Assembly: GCF_021568905.1 (NCBI RefSeq)
Contig: NZ_JAKGSB010000002.1
Location: 496,001 to 560,000, forward strand
Direction: 5' to 3'
DNA: 64,000 nucleotides
Source: Zavarzinia marina
GTDB lineage: Bacteria; Pseudomonadota; Alphaproteobacteria; Zavarziniales; Zavarziniaceae
Under the pieces are notes generated by a model. That model had not been told where the DNA came from and searched no databases. It saw nothing but the letters and a program-made list of their open reading frames with translations. Each line of letters starts with the position of its first letter. Positions within the stretch are counted from its first letter, which is position 1. Positions 51,201 to 59,794 of this stretch are shown piece by piece. The translations under genes and the position numbers were made by a program.

Positions 51201-52034
51201 CGAAAGGATCTGGGCGCCCTGATCGAGGCCATCAACGCCACCGGCTACGGCCTGACCTTCGGCCTGCACACCAGGCTCGACGAGACCATCGCCAATGTCA
51301 CGGGACGGATCGAGGCGGGCAATATCTACGTCAACCGCAATATCGTCGGCGCCGTCGTCGGCGTGCAGCCCTTCGGCGGGCGCGGCCTGTCGGGAACGGG
51401 GCCGAAGGCGGGCGGCCCGCTCTATCTGCGTCGCCTGCTGGCGCGCCGGCCGGATGCCGACGGCGGCCTGCCGCCGGGCCCGGCCCCCGCCCCGGCCGCC
51501 CTTGCCCTCGCCGACCATCTGGCGGCCACGAGACACGGGACCCTGGCGGAAAAGGCCCGCGCCCTCGCGACGCTCTCCCCCCTCGGTCTCGTCCTCGACC
51601 TGCCGGGGCCGGTCGGGGAACGCAACACCTATGGCCTGCGCCCGCGCGGCCGCGTCCTCGCCCGGGCGGCGAGCCTGGAGGGGGCCTTCCTCGCCCTCGC
51701 CGCCACCCTCGCCACCGGCAACAGGTTGGTGGTCGAGGCGGGCGGCGCGATCGCCGGCCATCTCGCCGGCCTGCCGAGGGACGTGACGGCCCATGTGGAA
51801 CCCATCGCATCGCTCGCGGTCGCCAGCGCGCTCGGCGCCGCGCTGTTCGAGGGCGACGGCGATACGCTGGCCGCCTTCGATTGCGATCTCGCCCAACTGG
51901 ACGGACCGATCCTGCAGCCCCGGGTGATCACGGTCGACGGCGAGGTCGATCTCTGCGCCCTTCTGGAAGAGACCGCGATCAGCACCAACACGGCGGCGGC
52001 CGGCGGCAACGCCAGCCTGATGGCGATCGGCTGA
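48213..52034 (+). CDS. putA: Trifunctional proline utilisation protein PutA
   Basis: A 1273-residue flavoenzyme and repressor. Residues 1-47 form an RHH DNA-binding domain (TTIGVKVDDALRARLKAA..TPHWVVKSALLAALDR). A FAD proline dehydrogenase barrel follows (for example GIYDGPGISIKLSALHPRY, RLVKGAYWDSEIKRAQ, FATHNAHTL), then a P5C dehydrogenase (ISPWNFPLAIFTGQ, AETGGQNAMIVDSSA, FDSAGQRCSAL) and the C-terminal ALDH-like cap. It oxidises proline to glutamate at the membrane. The GTTGCA dyad upstream fits autoregulation. The RHH domain is unusual for alphaproteobacteria, where PutA is often bifunctional. Confidence 0.96.
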   Translation: MATTIGVKVDDALRARLKAAAESLGRTPHWVVKSALLAALDRIERGEVPNDDAPEVEDDIAEAPLPFLDFAQGVQPQGVLRARITAAYRRPEPECLPYLIEQASLSPDRMEKATALARDLVVRLRAKQRRGGVEALIHEYSLSAPEGVALMCLAEALLRIPDRATRDALIRDKIASGDWQSHVGHSPSLFVNAATWGLVVTGRLTATTSEQGLSSALTRLIGRSGEPLIRKGVDIAMRMMGEQFVTGQTIAEALANARKMEARGFRYSYDMLGEAATTAEDAARYLAAYETAIHAIGKASAGRGIYDGPGISIKLSALHPRYARAQFDRVMAELLPRLKSLALLARRYDIGLNIDAEEAERLEISLDLLEALCFDPDLTGWNGIGFVVQAYGKRCPHVIDHLIDLGRRSSRRLMVRLVKGAYWDSEIKRAQVDGLEGFPVFTRKIHTDVSYLACARKLLAAPDAVFPQFATHNAHTLATVMTMAGDNYYAGQYEFQCLHGMGEPLYEELVGNGGAKRPCRIYAPVGTHETLLAYLVRRLLENGANTSFVNRIADETVPVEDLIADPVAAARALDPVGAPHPAIRLPRDMFGAERANSTGLDLTNEQYLASVSAALLASLEVERHVGPAEGPAIALRNPADHRDVVGGAVFPDPVTAPDAFGPALAAAPIWAATPPAERAACLARAADLLEARMTALLGLIVREAGKSLPNAVAEVREAVDFLRYYGLEAVRRFDGHEERPLGPVVCISPWNFPLAIFTGQVAAALAAGNVVLAKPAEETPLIAAAAVALLHEAGVPEGALQLVPGGGPTGAALIGDPRLRGVIFTGSTEVARLIHRRIAGRLTPEGRPLPLIAETGGQNAMIVDSSALAEQVVIDVVTSAFDSAGQRCSALRLLCLQDEIADRLLAMLKGAMEELTVGNPGRLSTDVGPVITQAAKDGIEAHVAAMAERGFPVHRLALGDETRHGTFVAPTLIEIDDVAALGREVFGPVLHVLRYRRKDLGALIEAINATGYGLTFGLHTRLDETIANVTGRIEAGNIYVNRNIVGAVVGVQPFGGRGLSGTGPKAGGPLYLRRLLARRPDADGGLPPGPAPAPAALALADHLAATRHGTLAEKARALATLSPLGLVLDLPGPVGERNTYGLRPRGRVLARAASLEGAFLALAATLATGNRLVVEAGGAIAGHLAGLPRDVTAHVEPIASLAVASALGAALFEGDGDTLAAFDCDLAQLDGPILQPRVITVDGEVDLCALLEETAISTNTAAAGGNASLMAIG

Positions 52035-52120
52035 GGCCCACTGCCCCCCTGCCCGCTTCAGGCACTTGCCGGCCTCGCGGGCGGGCTCTAGTCTCTCGGA
52101 AAAACGGGGAGAGCGGTCAC

Positions 52121-52543
52121 ATGGGCCAGCAGAAAATTTCGATCAGCCGCGATTTCAAGATGCCGGTCGGCGAACTCTACGCCTATCTGGCGGAGCATGA
52201 GAACCTGGGCAAGGTCTTCGCCCCGGCCAAGGTGACGCGGGTGCGCGACGGCAACGACACGCGCAACGGCGTCGGTTCCGTGCGCCGCCTGAAACTGCCG
52301 GTCGGCGGCCCCTTCGAGGAGACGGTGACGGCGGCGATCGAGAACGAGCTGATCGAATACCGCATCACCAAGGGCAGCCCCCTGAAGAACCATCTGGGCA
52401 CCATGGTGTTCACCGCCCGCCCCGACGGCGGTTCCCACCTCGACTACACCATCGTCTTCGAGGGCAAGCTGCCGCTGATCGGACCGATCGTGCGCTCCGC
52501 CCTCGAAAAGGCGATCAACGACGGCCTGGGCAAGCTGGCCTGA
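52121..52543 (+). CDS. SRPBCC-fold (polyketide-cyclase/START-like) protein
   Basis: A 140-residue START-like protein that should bind a small hydrophobic ligand. It has the fold's beta-strand pattern (ISISRDFKMPVGELYAYLAEHENLG, VGSVRRLKLPVGGPFEETV, YRITKGSPLKNH) and the C-terminal long helix. ATG 52121 follows GGGGAG. Function is unknown. It is convergent with an efflux operon, 3 bp apart. Confidence 0.85.
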   Translation: MGQQKISISRDFKMPVGELYAYLAEHENLGKVFAPAKVTRVRDGNDTRNGVGSVRRLKLPVGGPFEETVTAAIENELIEYRITKGSPLKNHLGTMVFTARPDGGSHLDYTIVFEGKLPLIGPIVRSALEKAINDGLGKLA

Positions 52544-52546
52544 GGC

Positions 52547-53416
52547 TCACTCCGCCGCCGGCTCGACCACCACGGTCGCGGTCATGCCGGCGGAAAGCAC
52601 CAGATCGGCCGGTAGCGGGTCGAGCGCCACCCGCACCGGAATGCGCTGGGCGAGGCGCACCCAGGAGAAGGTCGGATTGACGTTGGCGACGAGATCGCCG
52701 CCGTCGCTGGCATCGCGATCGACGATGGCGCGGGCGATGCCGGCGACCTTGCCCCGGATCTCGCCGTCGCGCCCCATGAGCCGGATCGACACCGGATCGC
52801 CCTCGCGGATGCGTGGGATCTTGGTTTCCTCGAAATAGCCGACGACGTAATAGGAATCGCTGTCCACCAGGGCGAAGGCGGGCCTTCCCGCGGTGACATA
52901 GTCGCCGAGGTTCAGGTGCAGGTTGGTGACATAGCCGTTGACCGGCGCCCGCACCATGGTGCGTTCCAGATTGAGCCGCGCGCTCGCCAGATCGGCCTCG
53001 GCCTGGCGGAGGCCGGCTTCGGCCTGGACGGCGGCGCTTTCCGCCTGTTCGCGGGATTCGACCGTGATCGCCGAGGTGCCGAGACGGGTGCGCCGCTCGG
53101 CCTCGCGCCGGCGCTGCGCCGCCTGTTCCTTCAACGCCGCGACCGAGGCCTCGGCCCGCGTCAGCGCCAGTTCGTAGCGCGCCCTGTCGACGACGAAGAG
53201 CACGTCGCCGCGCGCCACCGGCTGATTATCCGCGACATGGATCTCGACCACGGCGCCCGCGACGTCCGGCGCGACCTGAATCACCTCGGCCCGGACCCTG
53301 CCGTCCCGGGTCCAAGGGCTGTCCATATAGAGATCCCATAGGAAGATGCCGGCGGCGATGGCGACGGCGACCACCGACAGGGTGACGGCGACGGGAAGAA
53401 GGCGGTTCGGGCGCAT
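52547..53416 (-). CDS. HlyD-type membrane fusion protein (AaeA-like)
   Basis: A 289-residue periplasmic adaptor with one N-terminal TM helix, a lipoyl-like half pair, an alpha-helical hairpin (about 85-145) and a beta-barrel domain. PDVAGAVVEIHVADNQPVARGDVLFVVD and MVRAPVNGYVTNLHLNLGDYV are hallmark halves. It completes the aaeAXB-type exporter with the two upstream genes and probably exports aromatic acids. ATG 53416 has GGAG eight bases ahead. Confidence 0.92.
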   Translation of the reverse strand: MRPNRLLPVAVTLSVVAVAIAAGIFLWDLYMDSPWTRDGRVRAEVIQVAPDVAGAVVEIHVADNQPVARGDVLFVVDRARYELALTRAEASVAALKEQAAQRRREAERRTRLGTSAITVESREQAESAAVQAEAGLRQAEADLASARLNLERTMVRAPVNGYVTNLHLNLGDYVTAGRPAFALVDSDSYYVVGYFEETKIPRIREGDPVSIRLMGRDGEIRGKVAGIARAIVDRDASDGGDLVANVNPTFSWVRLAQRIPVRVALDPLPADLVLSAGMTATVVVEPAAE

Positions 53417-53429
53417 CGGGCGCACTCCC

Positions 53430-53636
53430 TCAGCGGTAGCCGGCGGCGGCGATGCCGGCCAGCAGGATCAGGAACAGGGCGGCATTGAACAGGGGCGGAT
53501 GCCAGACGGCGCGATAGACGCCGAAGCGCGACAGCAGGCGGCGCAGGCCGAGCCAGAGCGCCCCGGCGATCACGACATAGAGCATCATCGGCGCGAGAAA
53601 GACGCCGAACAGGTCGATTTCCTTGAGCATCAGCAT
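53430..53636 (-). CDS. DUF1656 small membrane protein (AaeX-like)
   Basis: A 68-residue protein with two TM helices (about 10-32 and 50-66): KEIDLFGVFLAPMMLYVVIA and HPPLFNAALFLILLAG. It overlaps the end of the FUSC gene by seven bases and precedes the HlyD gene, the normal aaeX place in p-hydroxybenzoate efflux operons. Confidence 0.88.
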   Translation of the reverse strand: MLMLKEIDLFGVFLAPMMLYVVIAGALWLGLRRLLSRFGVYRAVWHPPLFNAALFLILLAGIAAAGYR

Positions 53637-55663
53637 GGCACGGCCTCGGTCATCGCCCGCGCCGGCGGCGCGGGCTCCAGGCGAAAGAACCCGGTGTGTT
53701 CCGCCAGGCTGGTGCGGATTCCGGACAGGGCGACGAGGATGGTGGTGACCGCGCCGTCCGCCCCCTCGATCCCGGCGACACGGTCGGCGACGGTATCGAG
53801 CACCGCGACGGGATCGCCGCCGCGTCCGGCGAAATGCCGCGCCAGGGCGTCGAGCCCCGCCGTCGCGGCATCGCCGAGCGGCGGCGGCAGATGCGGCAGC
53901 TCGCGCCGGAGGAGGAGGATGTTGAGGCCGATACGCAGCGACGCGAGGGCGCCGAGCAGGATTTCGCGATGCGCCGTATCCTCGGCCCCGAGGCGCGAGA
54001 TCAGGGCGTTGATGTGATCGAACATCCGGCTTTCGAAGGCGGTGCGGGCTTCGGGCGCGCGTTCGGCGGCAAGGCGCGAGAGCGCCAGGCGGACACCCCG
54101 CAGGTGGCGCCGCACCGCCCATTCGACGCCGAAGGGACGCAGCAGGCGCAGACAGCCGACGGCGAAGCCGACCCCGACGATCAGGGCCAGCCCGCCGTTG
54201 ACGAAGCCTTCGAAGCCGAGCCGGCTGTCGTTGCCGAGACCGCTGATGGCGATGGTGGTCATCACCGTCGGCAGCACCAGCATGCCGAGCCGGCCGACCG
54301 GGATCAGCGCGCCGAGCGGCACGAGCACGAGACCGAAGGCAAGGACGAAGAGCGGAAAGCCGGCGATCGCCGGAAACACCGCGAAATTATAGAGCCCGGC
54401 GAGACCGAGCGCGGCGACGCTGGCGAGGAGGAAGAGCACCGCGCCCCGGGCCGGACTGTCCTGGCTGGCCATGATCGAGCAGACGACGGCGACCAGGACG
54501 ACGGCCGATCCGCCCTCGGGCCAGCCGGTGGCGATCCAGAAGAGCGCGGTCAGGCCGATCGAGAGGGCGGCCACCAGCCCCCCGACCAGGGCCTGGGTGT
54601 GATCGCGATAGGGATTGAGCGCCGGTCCCGGCCCTTCGCTGCCCGTGTCGGGCTCGCCCCGGCGCAGCGCGGCGAGGCGGCGGCGCAATTCGCGGTCGAG
54701 GCGCAGGATGTCACCGAGGCGGGCGACCATGATGTGCTCGATCCGGCGCGCGGGATCGGCGCGCATGGCGTCGAGATCCGGCAGGGCCGCCGCGATCCGG
54801 GCGTGCAGGTCCGCGTCCTCGGCCATGCGGCCGCCCTCGATCCGTTCCGCCAGATCGTCCATCAGGGGCTCGAGGGCCGCGAGACGTTCCGGCCGGTCGC
54901 GGCGCAGCAGGCGCAGACGGTCCTGGACCGAGACCAGCATCGACATCAGCGTGAGCAGCGTCGCCTGGATCCGGCGCAGGGCGGCATCCCCGGCCCGGAC
55001 CGCCGGCGTGTCGAGGCGGGCGTTGACGCGCAACTGGTCCAGCATCATGACGTCGCCGAGGAGACGGCGGCGGTCCGGCAGGCGGCGGGCGTCGTCGCTC
55101 CGCCCGCGCAGCACGTCACAGCCCCAGGCCCGCGCCGCCGCCAGGCATTCCGCCAGCGTCCGGCGCAGCAGGCCGCCCGTGGTCCGCGGCAGGACGAGAC
55201 GGCTGACCACCGTCGCGCAGGCGATGCCGAGGCTGATTTCGGTGCAGCGGGCGACGGCGACGTCGAAAGCCGAGAGCGGCGCCGCGACCGAGCCGAAGCC
55301 GACGATCACCGCCGTATAGCCGGCCAGCATGGCGCCATAGGACGACGACGCCTCGCGCAGCAGGATCGAGACATAGAGACAGGCCCCGACCCAGAGCGCG
55401 ATCGCCGGAATGAAGACTTCCCGGGCCCCGGAAAAGGCGGCGACCAGCGCGACCGCGACCGTGGCGCCGACGAAGGTGCCGGCGAAACGCGCCAGCGATT
55501 TGGCGAGGACGGCGCCCGAAAGCGGCTGCGAGACGATATAGGCGGTGAGCAGGGCCCAGCCCGGCTGCCCGAGGTCGAGACGGAAGGCGATATAGATCGC
55601 CAGCATGCCGGCGGCGAAGGTCTTCACCGAGAACAGCAGGTCACGCGGTCTCGGCCCCACCAT
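53630..55663 (-). CDS. FUSC/AaeB-like aromatic acid exporter permease
   Basis: A 677-residue inner-membrane permease with two hydrophobic blocks (about 10-160 and 350-490) joined by soluble segments, as in AaeB. The start ATG 55663 (MVGPRPRDLLFSVKTFAAGML) follows GGGGAG. AaeB exports hydroxylated aromatic carboxylic acids with AaeA. Regulation by a LysR AaeR is usual, but none is next to it. Confidence 0.92.
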   Translation of the reverse strand: MVGPRPRDLLFSVKTFAAGMLAIYIAFRLDLGQPGWALLTAYIVSQPLSGAVLAKSLARFAGTFVGATVAVALVAAFSGAREVFIPAIALWVGACLYVSILLREASSSYGAMLAGYTAVIVGFGSVAAPLSAFDVAVARCTEISLGIACATVVSRLVLPRTTGGLLRRTLAECLAAARAWGCDVLRGRSDDARRLPDRRRLLGDVMMLDQLRVNARLDTPAVRAGDAALRRIQATLLTLMSMLVSVQDRLRLLRRDRPERLAALEPLMDDLAERIEGGRMAEDADLHARIAAALPDLDAMRADPARRIEHIMVARLGDILRLDRELRRRLAALRRGEPDTGSEGPGPALNPYRDHTQALVGGLVAALSIGLTALFWIATGWPEGGSAVVLVAVVCSIMASQDSPARGAVLFLLASVAALGLAGLYNFAVFPAIAGFPLFVLAFGLVLVPLGALIPVGRLGMLVLPTVMTTIAISGLGNDSRLGFEGFVNGGLALIVGVGFAVGCLRLLRPFGVEWAVRRHLRGVRLALSRLAAERAPEARTAFESRMFDHINALISRLGAEDTAHREILLGALASLRIGLNILLLRRELPHLPPPLGDAATAGLDALARHFAGRGGDPVAVLDTVADRVAGIEGADGAVTTILVALSGIRTSLAEHTGFFRLEPAPPARAMTEAVPC

Positions 55664-55795
55664 CGCAATGTCTCCCCCTCGTTCCCGTCGGCCCGATGGT
55701 GCCCGCCGCATTGCGCGCCGTCCAGTCACGCAAGCGGTTTGACGGCGCGCGGCGGCATGCCTAGTGTCCTGCTTCCGCCCCAGAAGGAAACCGGT

Positions 55796-56092
55796 ATGGC
55801 GTTCACGGTCAGGCTGCCCCAATACGACCTCGAGATCGAGGTGCCGCGCGGCATGACCATCCTGGATGCCGCGCTGGACGAGGATCTGGACTGGCCGTTC
55901 TTCTGCCGGGGCGGCACCTGCGGCAAATGCAAATCCGTCCTGGTCTCGGGCGAGGTCGACCTGAAGCCCTATGCCGGTTTCGCCCTGACCGAGGCGGAGC
56001 GGGCGTCGGGCCTGATTCTGGCCTGCCGCGCCCTGCCGCTTTCCGACTGCGAAGTCATCCATCTCGAGCCGGGCGACGACGTTCTCGGCTGA
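55796..56092 (+). CDS. Plant-type [2Fe-2S] ferredoxin
   Basis: A 98-residue electron carrier with C37-x4-C42-x2-C45 (FFCRGGTCGKCKS) and C77 (LACRAL). AAGGA eight bases before the ATG sets the start. No partner reductase or oxygenase adjoins it. The next gene, xthA, starts ten bases downstream in the same operon. Confidence 0.93.
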   Translation: MAFTVRLPQYDLEIEVPRGMTILDAALDEDLDWPFFCRGGTCGKCKSVLVSGEVDLKPYAGFALTEAERASGLILACRALPLSDCEVIHLEPGDDVLG

Positions 56093-56102
56093 AGGACCGT
56101 CC

Positions 56103-56906
56103 ATGGCCCCCCTGACCATCGCCACCTGGAACATCAATTCCGTCCGTCTGCGCATCGGCCTGGTCGAGCGTTTCCTGGCCGAACAGGCGCCCGACGTGCT
56201 GTGCCTGCAGGAAATCAAGACGATCGAGGACGCTTTCCCGCGGAACGCCCTGATCGAGGCCGGCTATCCCCATCTGGCGATCGCCGGGCAGAAGGGCTAT
56301 CACGGCGTCGCCATCGCCTCGAAGCGCCCCTTCACCCGGATCGAGAAGGACGACTGGTGCGAGATGGGCGATGCCCGCCACCTGCGCGTCGCCTTCGAGG
56401 ACGGCCTGCTGCTCGACAATTTCTACATTCCGGCCGGCGGCGACGTGCCCGACCCCATGGTCAATCCCAAGTTCGACCATAAATTGCGTTTCCTGCGCGA
56501 AATGGTGGCCTGGGGCGAGGCGCGGCGGACCCGGGAGACGCGCGCCATCGTGGTCGGCGATTTCAATGTCGCGCCCCTAGAGCACGACGTCTGGAGCCAC
56601 AAGAAACTGCTCGACGTGGTCAGCCACACCCCGGTCGAGACCGAGCTTCTGGCCGAGGTCCAGGCCGCCCACGACTGGGTCGACGCGGTCCGCCATTTCG
56701 TGCCGGAAACCGAGAAACTCTATTCCTGGTGGTCCTATCGCGCCGCCGACTGGAGCGCCGCAGACAAGGGCCGCCGCCTCGATCACATCTGGGTGACGCC
56801 GGCCCTGAAGGACGGTCTGGTCGCCACCAGGACGCTGCGCGAGGCGCGCGGATGGCCCCAGCCGTCGGACCACGCACCGGTCATTCTGGAATTGGACGCA
56901 GGTTAG
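56103..56906 (+). CDS. xthA: Exodeoxyribonuclease III
   Basis: A 267-residue Mg-dependent AP endonuclease and 3'-5' exonuclease for base excision repair. Catalytic features are ATWNINSVR (Asn), CLQEIK (metal Glu), GDFNVAP, and the C-terminal RLDHIW and SDHAPV (catalytic His). Length is standard. It shares a transcript with the ferredoxin gene. Confidence 0.97.
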   Translation: MAPLTIATWNINSVRLRIGLVERFLAEQAPDVLCLQEIKTIEDAFPRNALIEAGYPHLAIAGQKGYHGVAIASKRPFTRIEKDDWCEMGDARHLRVAFEDGLLLDNFYIPAGGDVPDPMVNPKFDHKLRFLREMVAWGEARRTRETRAIVVGDFNVAPLEHDVWSHKKLLDVVSHTPVETELLAEVQAAHDWVDAVRHFVPETEKLYSWWSYRAADWSAADKGRRLDHIWVTPALKDGLVATRTLREARGWPQPSDHAPVILELDAG

Positions 56907-56986
56907 GTTTAATCCCATTCAGGGAATTTTAGCGTTTATTGCACCCAAAATGGCGTCATCGCACTGTCAAGCGGGACACCAGAACG

Positions 56987-59341
56987 ATGCAGACCAGAAA
57001 ATTCCCGACGGGCCGCTTCATCGGCCACTGTGCCTCCATTTCCCTGCTGGCCCTTCTCGCCGCCTGTGGCGGCGGGGGTGGCGTCGACGTCCAGGCCACG
57101 TCCGTCACCAGTTCGAGTTCGGCCGGCAAGAGCCCGGCCGACCCCTCGGATCCGCTGGGCGAGACGGTCGATACCGTGATCGAGCTGATCACCGCCCCGG
57201 TCGCGAGCTTCGAGACCCGCGAATATTACCGCGAGATCGCGCTGGCCATGATCAACGCCAGCACCGGCTATTCGACCGGGGCTTCGGGCCAGGGCGTCGT
57301 CGTCGCCGTGAACGACGGCCAGGTCGATACCGGGATCGCGGAGCTGGCGGGGCGGATCGTCGGCGACAATGCCAATTGGACCGGCGACGCCACGGTCAGC
57401 ACCCATGCCACCCATCTGGCCGGCACCATCGCCGCCGCGCGTGACGGCAAGGGCATGATCGGCGTCGCCTGGTCGGCGTCCATCCTGCCGCTGACCAGTT
57501 TCGTCACCGACGACGAGGGCGCCACCTCGGGCTATGGCAGCGCGCCCTATGACGCCATCCGCTATGCCGCCGACGTCGGCGCCGACATCGTCAACAACAG
57601 CTGGGGCTCGACGCCGGACTCGGCGATCCCGAACGCCCTCGTCTCGGCCGTGCGCCATGCCACCGACCGCGACACCATCGTCGTGTTCTCCACCGGCAAT
57701 GCCGGCGCCGACCAGCCGAATGCCACCGCCATGGTGCCTTCGGTCGACGCGACCACCCGGGCGCTGACGGTGGCGGTCACCGCCGTCGACGACGACGGGC
57801 GCCTCGCCTCCTATGCCAATGCCTGCGGCGATGCCGCCGCCTGGTGCCTGGCCGCCCCCGGCACCAGGATCTATGCGACCGATACCGACGGCGACTACAC
57901 CACCATGACCGGTACCTCGATGGCGGCCGCCGTCACCTCGGGCGCGCTGGCGGTGGTCAAGTCGCGCTTTCCCGAGCTTTCGGCGGAACAGATCGTCGAC
58001 CGCGTCCTGACCACCGCCAAGGACAACGGCATCCATGCCAATCAGGCGCTCTACGGCCATGGCCTGCTGGACCTCGGCGCGGCGACCCGGCCGATCGGCA
58101 CCCTGGTCGCCAATGCCGTCGGCGACAATGTCTACACCGACGGCGCGGTCGCCGGCGAAGGGACCGCCATCGCCGGCAACGCGGTGATCGGCGATGCCGT
58201 GGCCGCGGCCCTCGGCGGCCTCCCCGTCGCGATGTTCGACGATTACGACGGCGCCACCTTCACCGTCGACATGGCCGGTCTCGTGGTGCTGGACCAGAGG
58301 CCGGACTACGCCGGCCGCGCCTTCGGCGATTTCGGCCGGGGCCATTTCGCCGATGTCGACGGCCTGCCCGGCATGCGCATGTCCCTGTCGTCGCGATCGC
58401 GACAGGTCGGCGCCGGCGCGGCGCTGTCCGGCGCCACAAGAGACGGGCGGGAGACGGTGGCGGCGCTGCGCCTCGCCCTCGACGACCGGACCCTGCTCTT
58501 CGCCGGCCTGAACACCGGCTTCGCCGAGGCGCTGCCGGCCAACGACTCGCTGCCCACCGAAGCCGGGCTCTCCCTGTTGCCGGATACGATGGTGCCCGGC
58601 GCCCTGTCGCTGGCCGACGGGGGCGCGGTGCTCGGCATCGAAACCGCGCTGTCGCCCTTCACCGCGCTGTCGGTCGCGGTCATGAACGAAGGCCCGGAAG
58701 AAACCGGCTTCGTCGGCGCCGAAGCCTTCTCGAAAGGCGCCAGCGCCATGCAGGCCTCGCTGCGCCACGACCTCGGCCACGGCCTGACGGTGGAGGCCGG
58801 CATCGGCTTCATCCGGGAAAGCGGCCAGATGCTGGGCGCCAGCGGCACGGGCGCCCTCGCGCTCGGCGGGGCGGAGACGGTGCAATTCTCGGTCGGCGCG
58901 CGCTATGCCATCGGTCCCGACGTGGCGCTGGTCGCGCGCTACGACCGCGCCGTCACCGACGCCGGCGAAACCGGCGCCTTCATCAGCGAAGCCCGCGACC
59001 TGACCAGCGATTCCTGGACCGTCGGCCTGCTGGGCCGGAACGGCGTGGTCGGGGGCGACCACTGGGGTTTCACCAGCCATCAGCCCCTGCGCGGCCAGAG
59101 CGGCACCCTGGTACTGGCCCGCCCGACCGGGCGCGACGCCGACGGCACGGTGCTGGGCGACATGGTGACCGTGGCGCTGGACGGCGGCGGGCGCGAGATC
59201 GACTGGGAGGCGTTCTATGCCCTGCCGGTGGGCGAACAGGCGCTGCTCGGCTTCAACCTGCTCTATGTCATGGATCCGGGCAACAGCGCCACGGCGCCCG
59301 ACGAGATGCTGGGCATGCTGCGCTACCGGCTGCGCTTCTGA
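56987..59341 (+). CDS. Subtilase-type autotransporter lipoprotein
   Basis: A 784-residue surface protease. The lipobox LLAAC places Cys27 as the lipid site, followed by a Gly run. The S8 domain (about 100-350) has Asp110 (AVNDGQVD), His140 (STHATHLAG), oxyanion Asn237 (STGNAG) and Ser310 (GTSMAAA), so the triad is complete. After a linker, residues about 490-784 form an autotransporter beta-barrel ending LRYRLRF. This is the SphB1/NalP layout, in which such proteases trim other surface proteins. The start ATG 56987 lacks a strong ribosome site. Confidence 0.92.
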   Translation: MQTRKFPTGRFIGHCASISLLALLAACGGGGGVDVQATSVTSSSSAGKSPADPSDPLGETVDTVIELITAPVASFETREYYREIALAMINASTGYSTGASGQGVVVAVNDGQVDTGIAELAGRIVGDNANWTGDATVSTHATHLAGTIAAARDGKGMIGVAWSASILPLTSFVTDDEGATSGYGSAPYDAIRYAADVGADIVNNSWGSTPDSAIPNALVSAVRHATDRDTIVVFSTGNAGADQPNATAMVPSVDATTRALTVAVTAVDDDGRLASYANACGDAAAWCLAAPGTRIYATDTDGDYTTMTGTSMAAAVTSGALAVVKSRFPELSAEQIVDRVLTTAKDNGIHANQALYGHGLLDLGAATRPIGTLVANAVGDNVYTDGAVAGEGTAIAGNAVIGDAVAAALGGLPVAMFDDYDGATFTVDMAGLVVLDQRPDYAGRAFGDFGRGHFADVDGLPGMRMSLSSRSRQVGAGAALSGATRDGRETVAALRLALDDRTLLFAGLNTGFAEALPANDSLPTEAGLSLLPDTMVPGALSLADGGAVLGIETALSPFTALSVAVMNEGPEETGFVGAEAFSKGASAMQASLRHDLGHGLTVEAGIGFIRESGQMLGASGTGALALGGAETVQFSVGARYAIGPDVALVARYDRAVTDAGETGAFISEARDLTSDSWTVGLLGRNGVVGGDHWGFTSHQPLRGQSGTLVLARPTGRDADGTVLGDMVTVALDGGGREIDWEAFYALPVGEQALLGFNLLYVMDPGNSATAPDEMLGMLRYRLRF

Positions 59342-59350
59342 TCGAAAGGG

Positions 59351-59794
59351 TCAGCCGCGGTCGCGCAGCAGCGTGGTCGACCGGTCGAGGCGGCGCGCCA
59401 GTTCGCGCATCACCGCGATCCCGACCGAGGGGAATTCCTGCACCAGGTCGAAGAACAGATCGGCCCCGAGGCGCAGCACCACCATCTCGGTCTCGGTCTT
59501 CACCGTCGCCGTGCGCGCCACGTCGGCCAGCAGCGCGACCTCGCCGAACAGGGTACCGGCCGGCACGGTGCCGACCGGGATGGCGCCGCCGTCGGCGGTG
59601 TCGACATGGACCGACGCCTCGCCCGACAGCACCACGAAGACCGCGTCCCCCGGCTCGCCCTGGCGCACCAGCACCGTGCCCGCCGGCACCGTCTGCCGTT
59701 CGGCCGTGAAGGCGATCAGTTTCAGCCGCGCCGGATCGACTCCTTGAAACAGCGGCACCGCCGCCAGGGTCGCGGCATCCTCACTCAAGCTCAT
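59351..59794 (-). CDS. Cyclic-nucleotide-binding domain protein
   Basis: A 147-residue single CRP-like sensor domain (VLVRQGEPGDAVFVVLSGEASV, then the binding cassette FGEVALLADVARTATV). It has no HTH, so it is not a transcription factor. Arg in RTATV is where cNMP phosphate normally binds. Its ATG 59794 overlaps the stop of the ABC gene (ATGA), so it is made with the transporter and may gate it. Confidence 0.9.
   Translation of the reverse strand: MSLSEDAATLAAVPLFQGVDPARLKLIAFTAERQTVPAGTVLVRQGEPGDAVFVVLSGEASVHVDTADGGAIPVGTVPAGTLFGEVALLADVARTATVKTETEMVVLRLGADLFFDLVQEFPSVGIAVMRELARRLDRSTTLLRDRG

Noticed and set aside
46998-51896. A 1632-codon open frame on the minus strand opposite ALDH and putA.
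   Set aside because: It runs through clear ALDH and PutA domains on the plus strand, has no family motifs, and is Arg/Gly/His-rich, typical of a GC-driven shadow frame.
56936-59080. 714-codon minus-strand frame opposite the subtilase.
   Set aside because: The S8 triad and barrel are on the plus strand, and the minus frame is Gly/Arg-rich without motifs.
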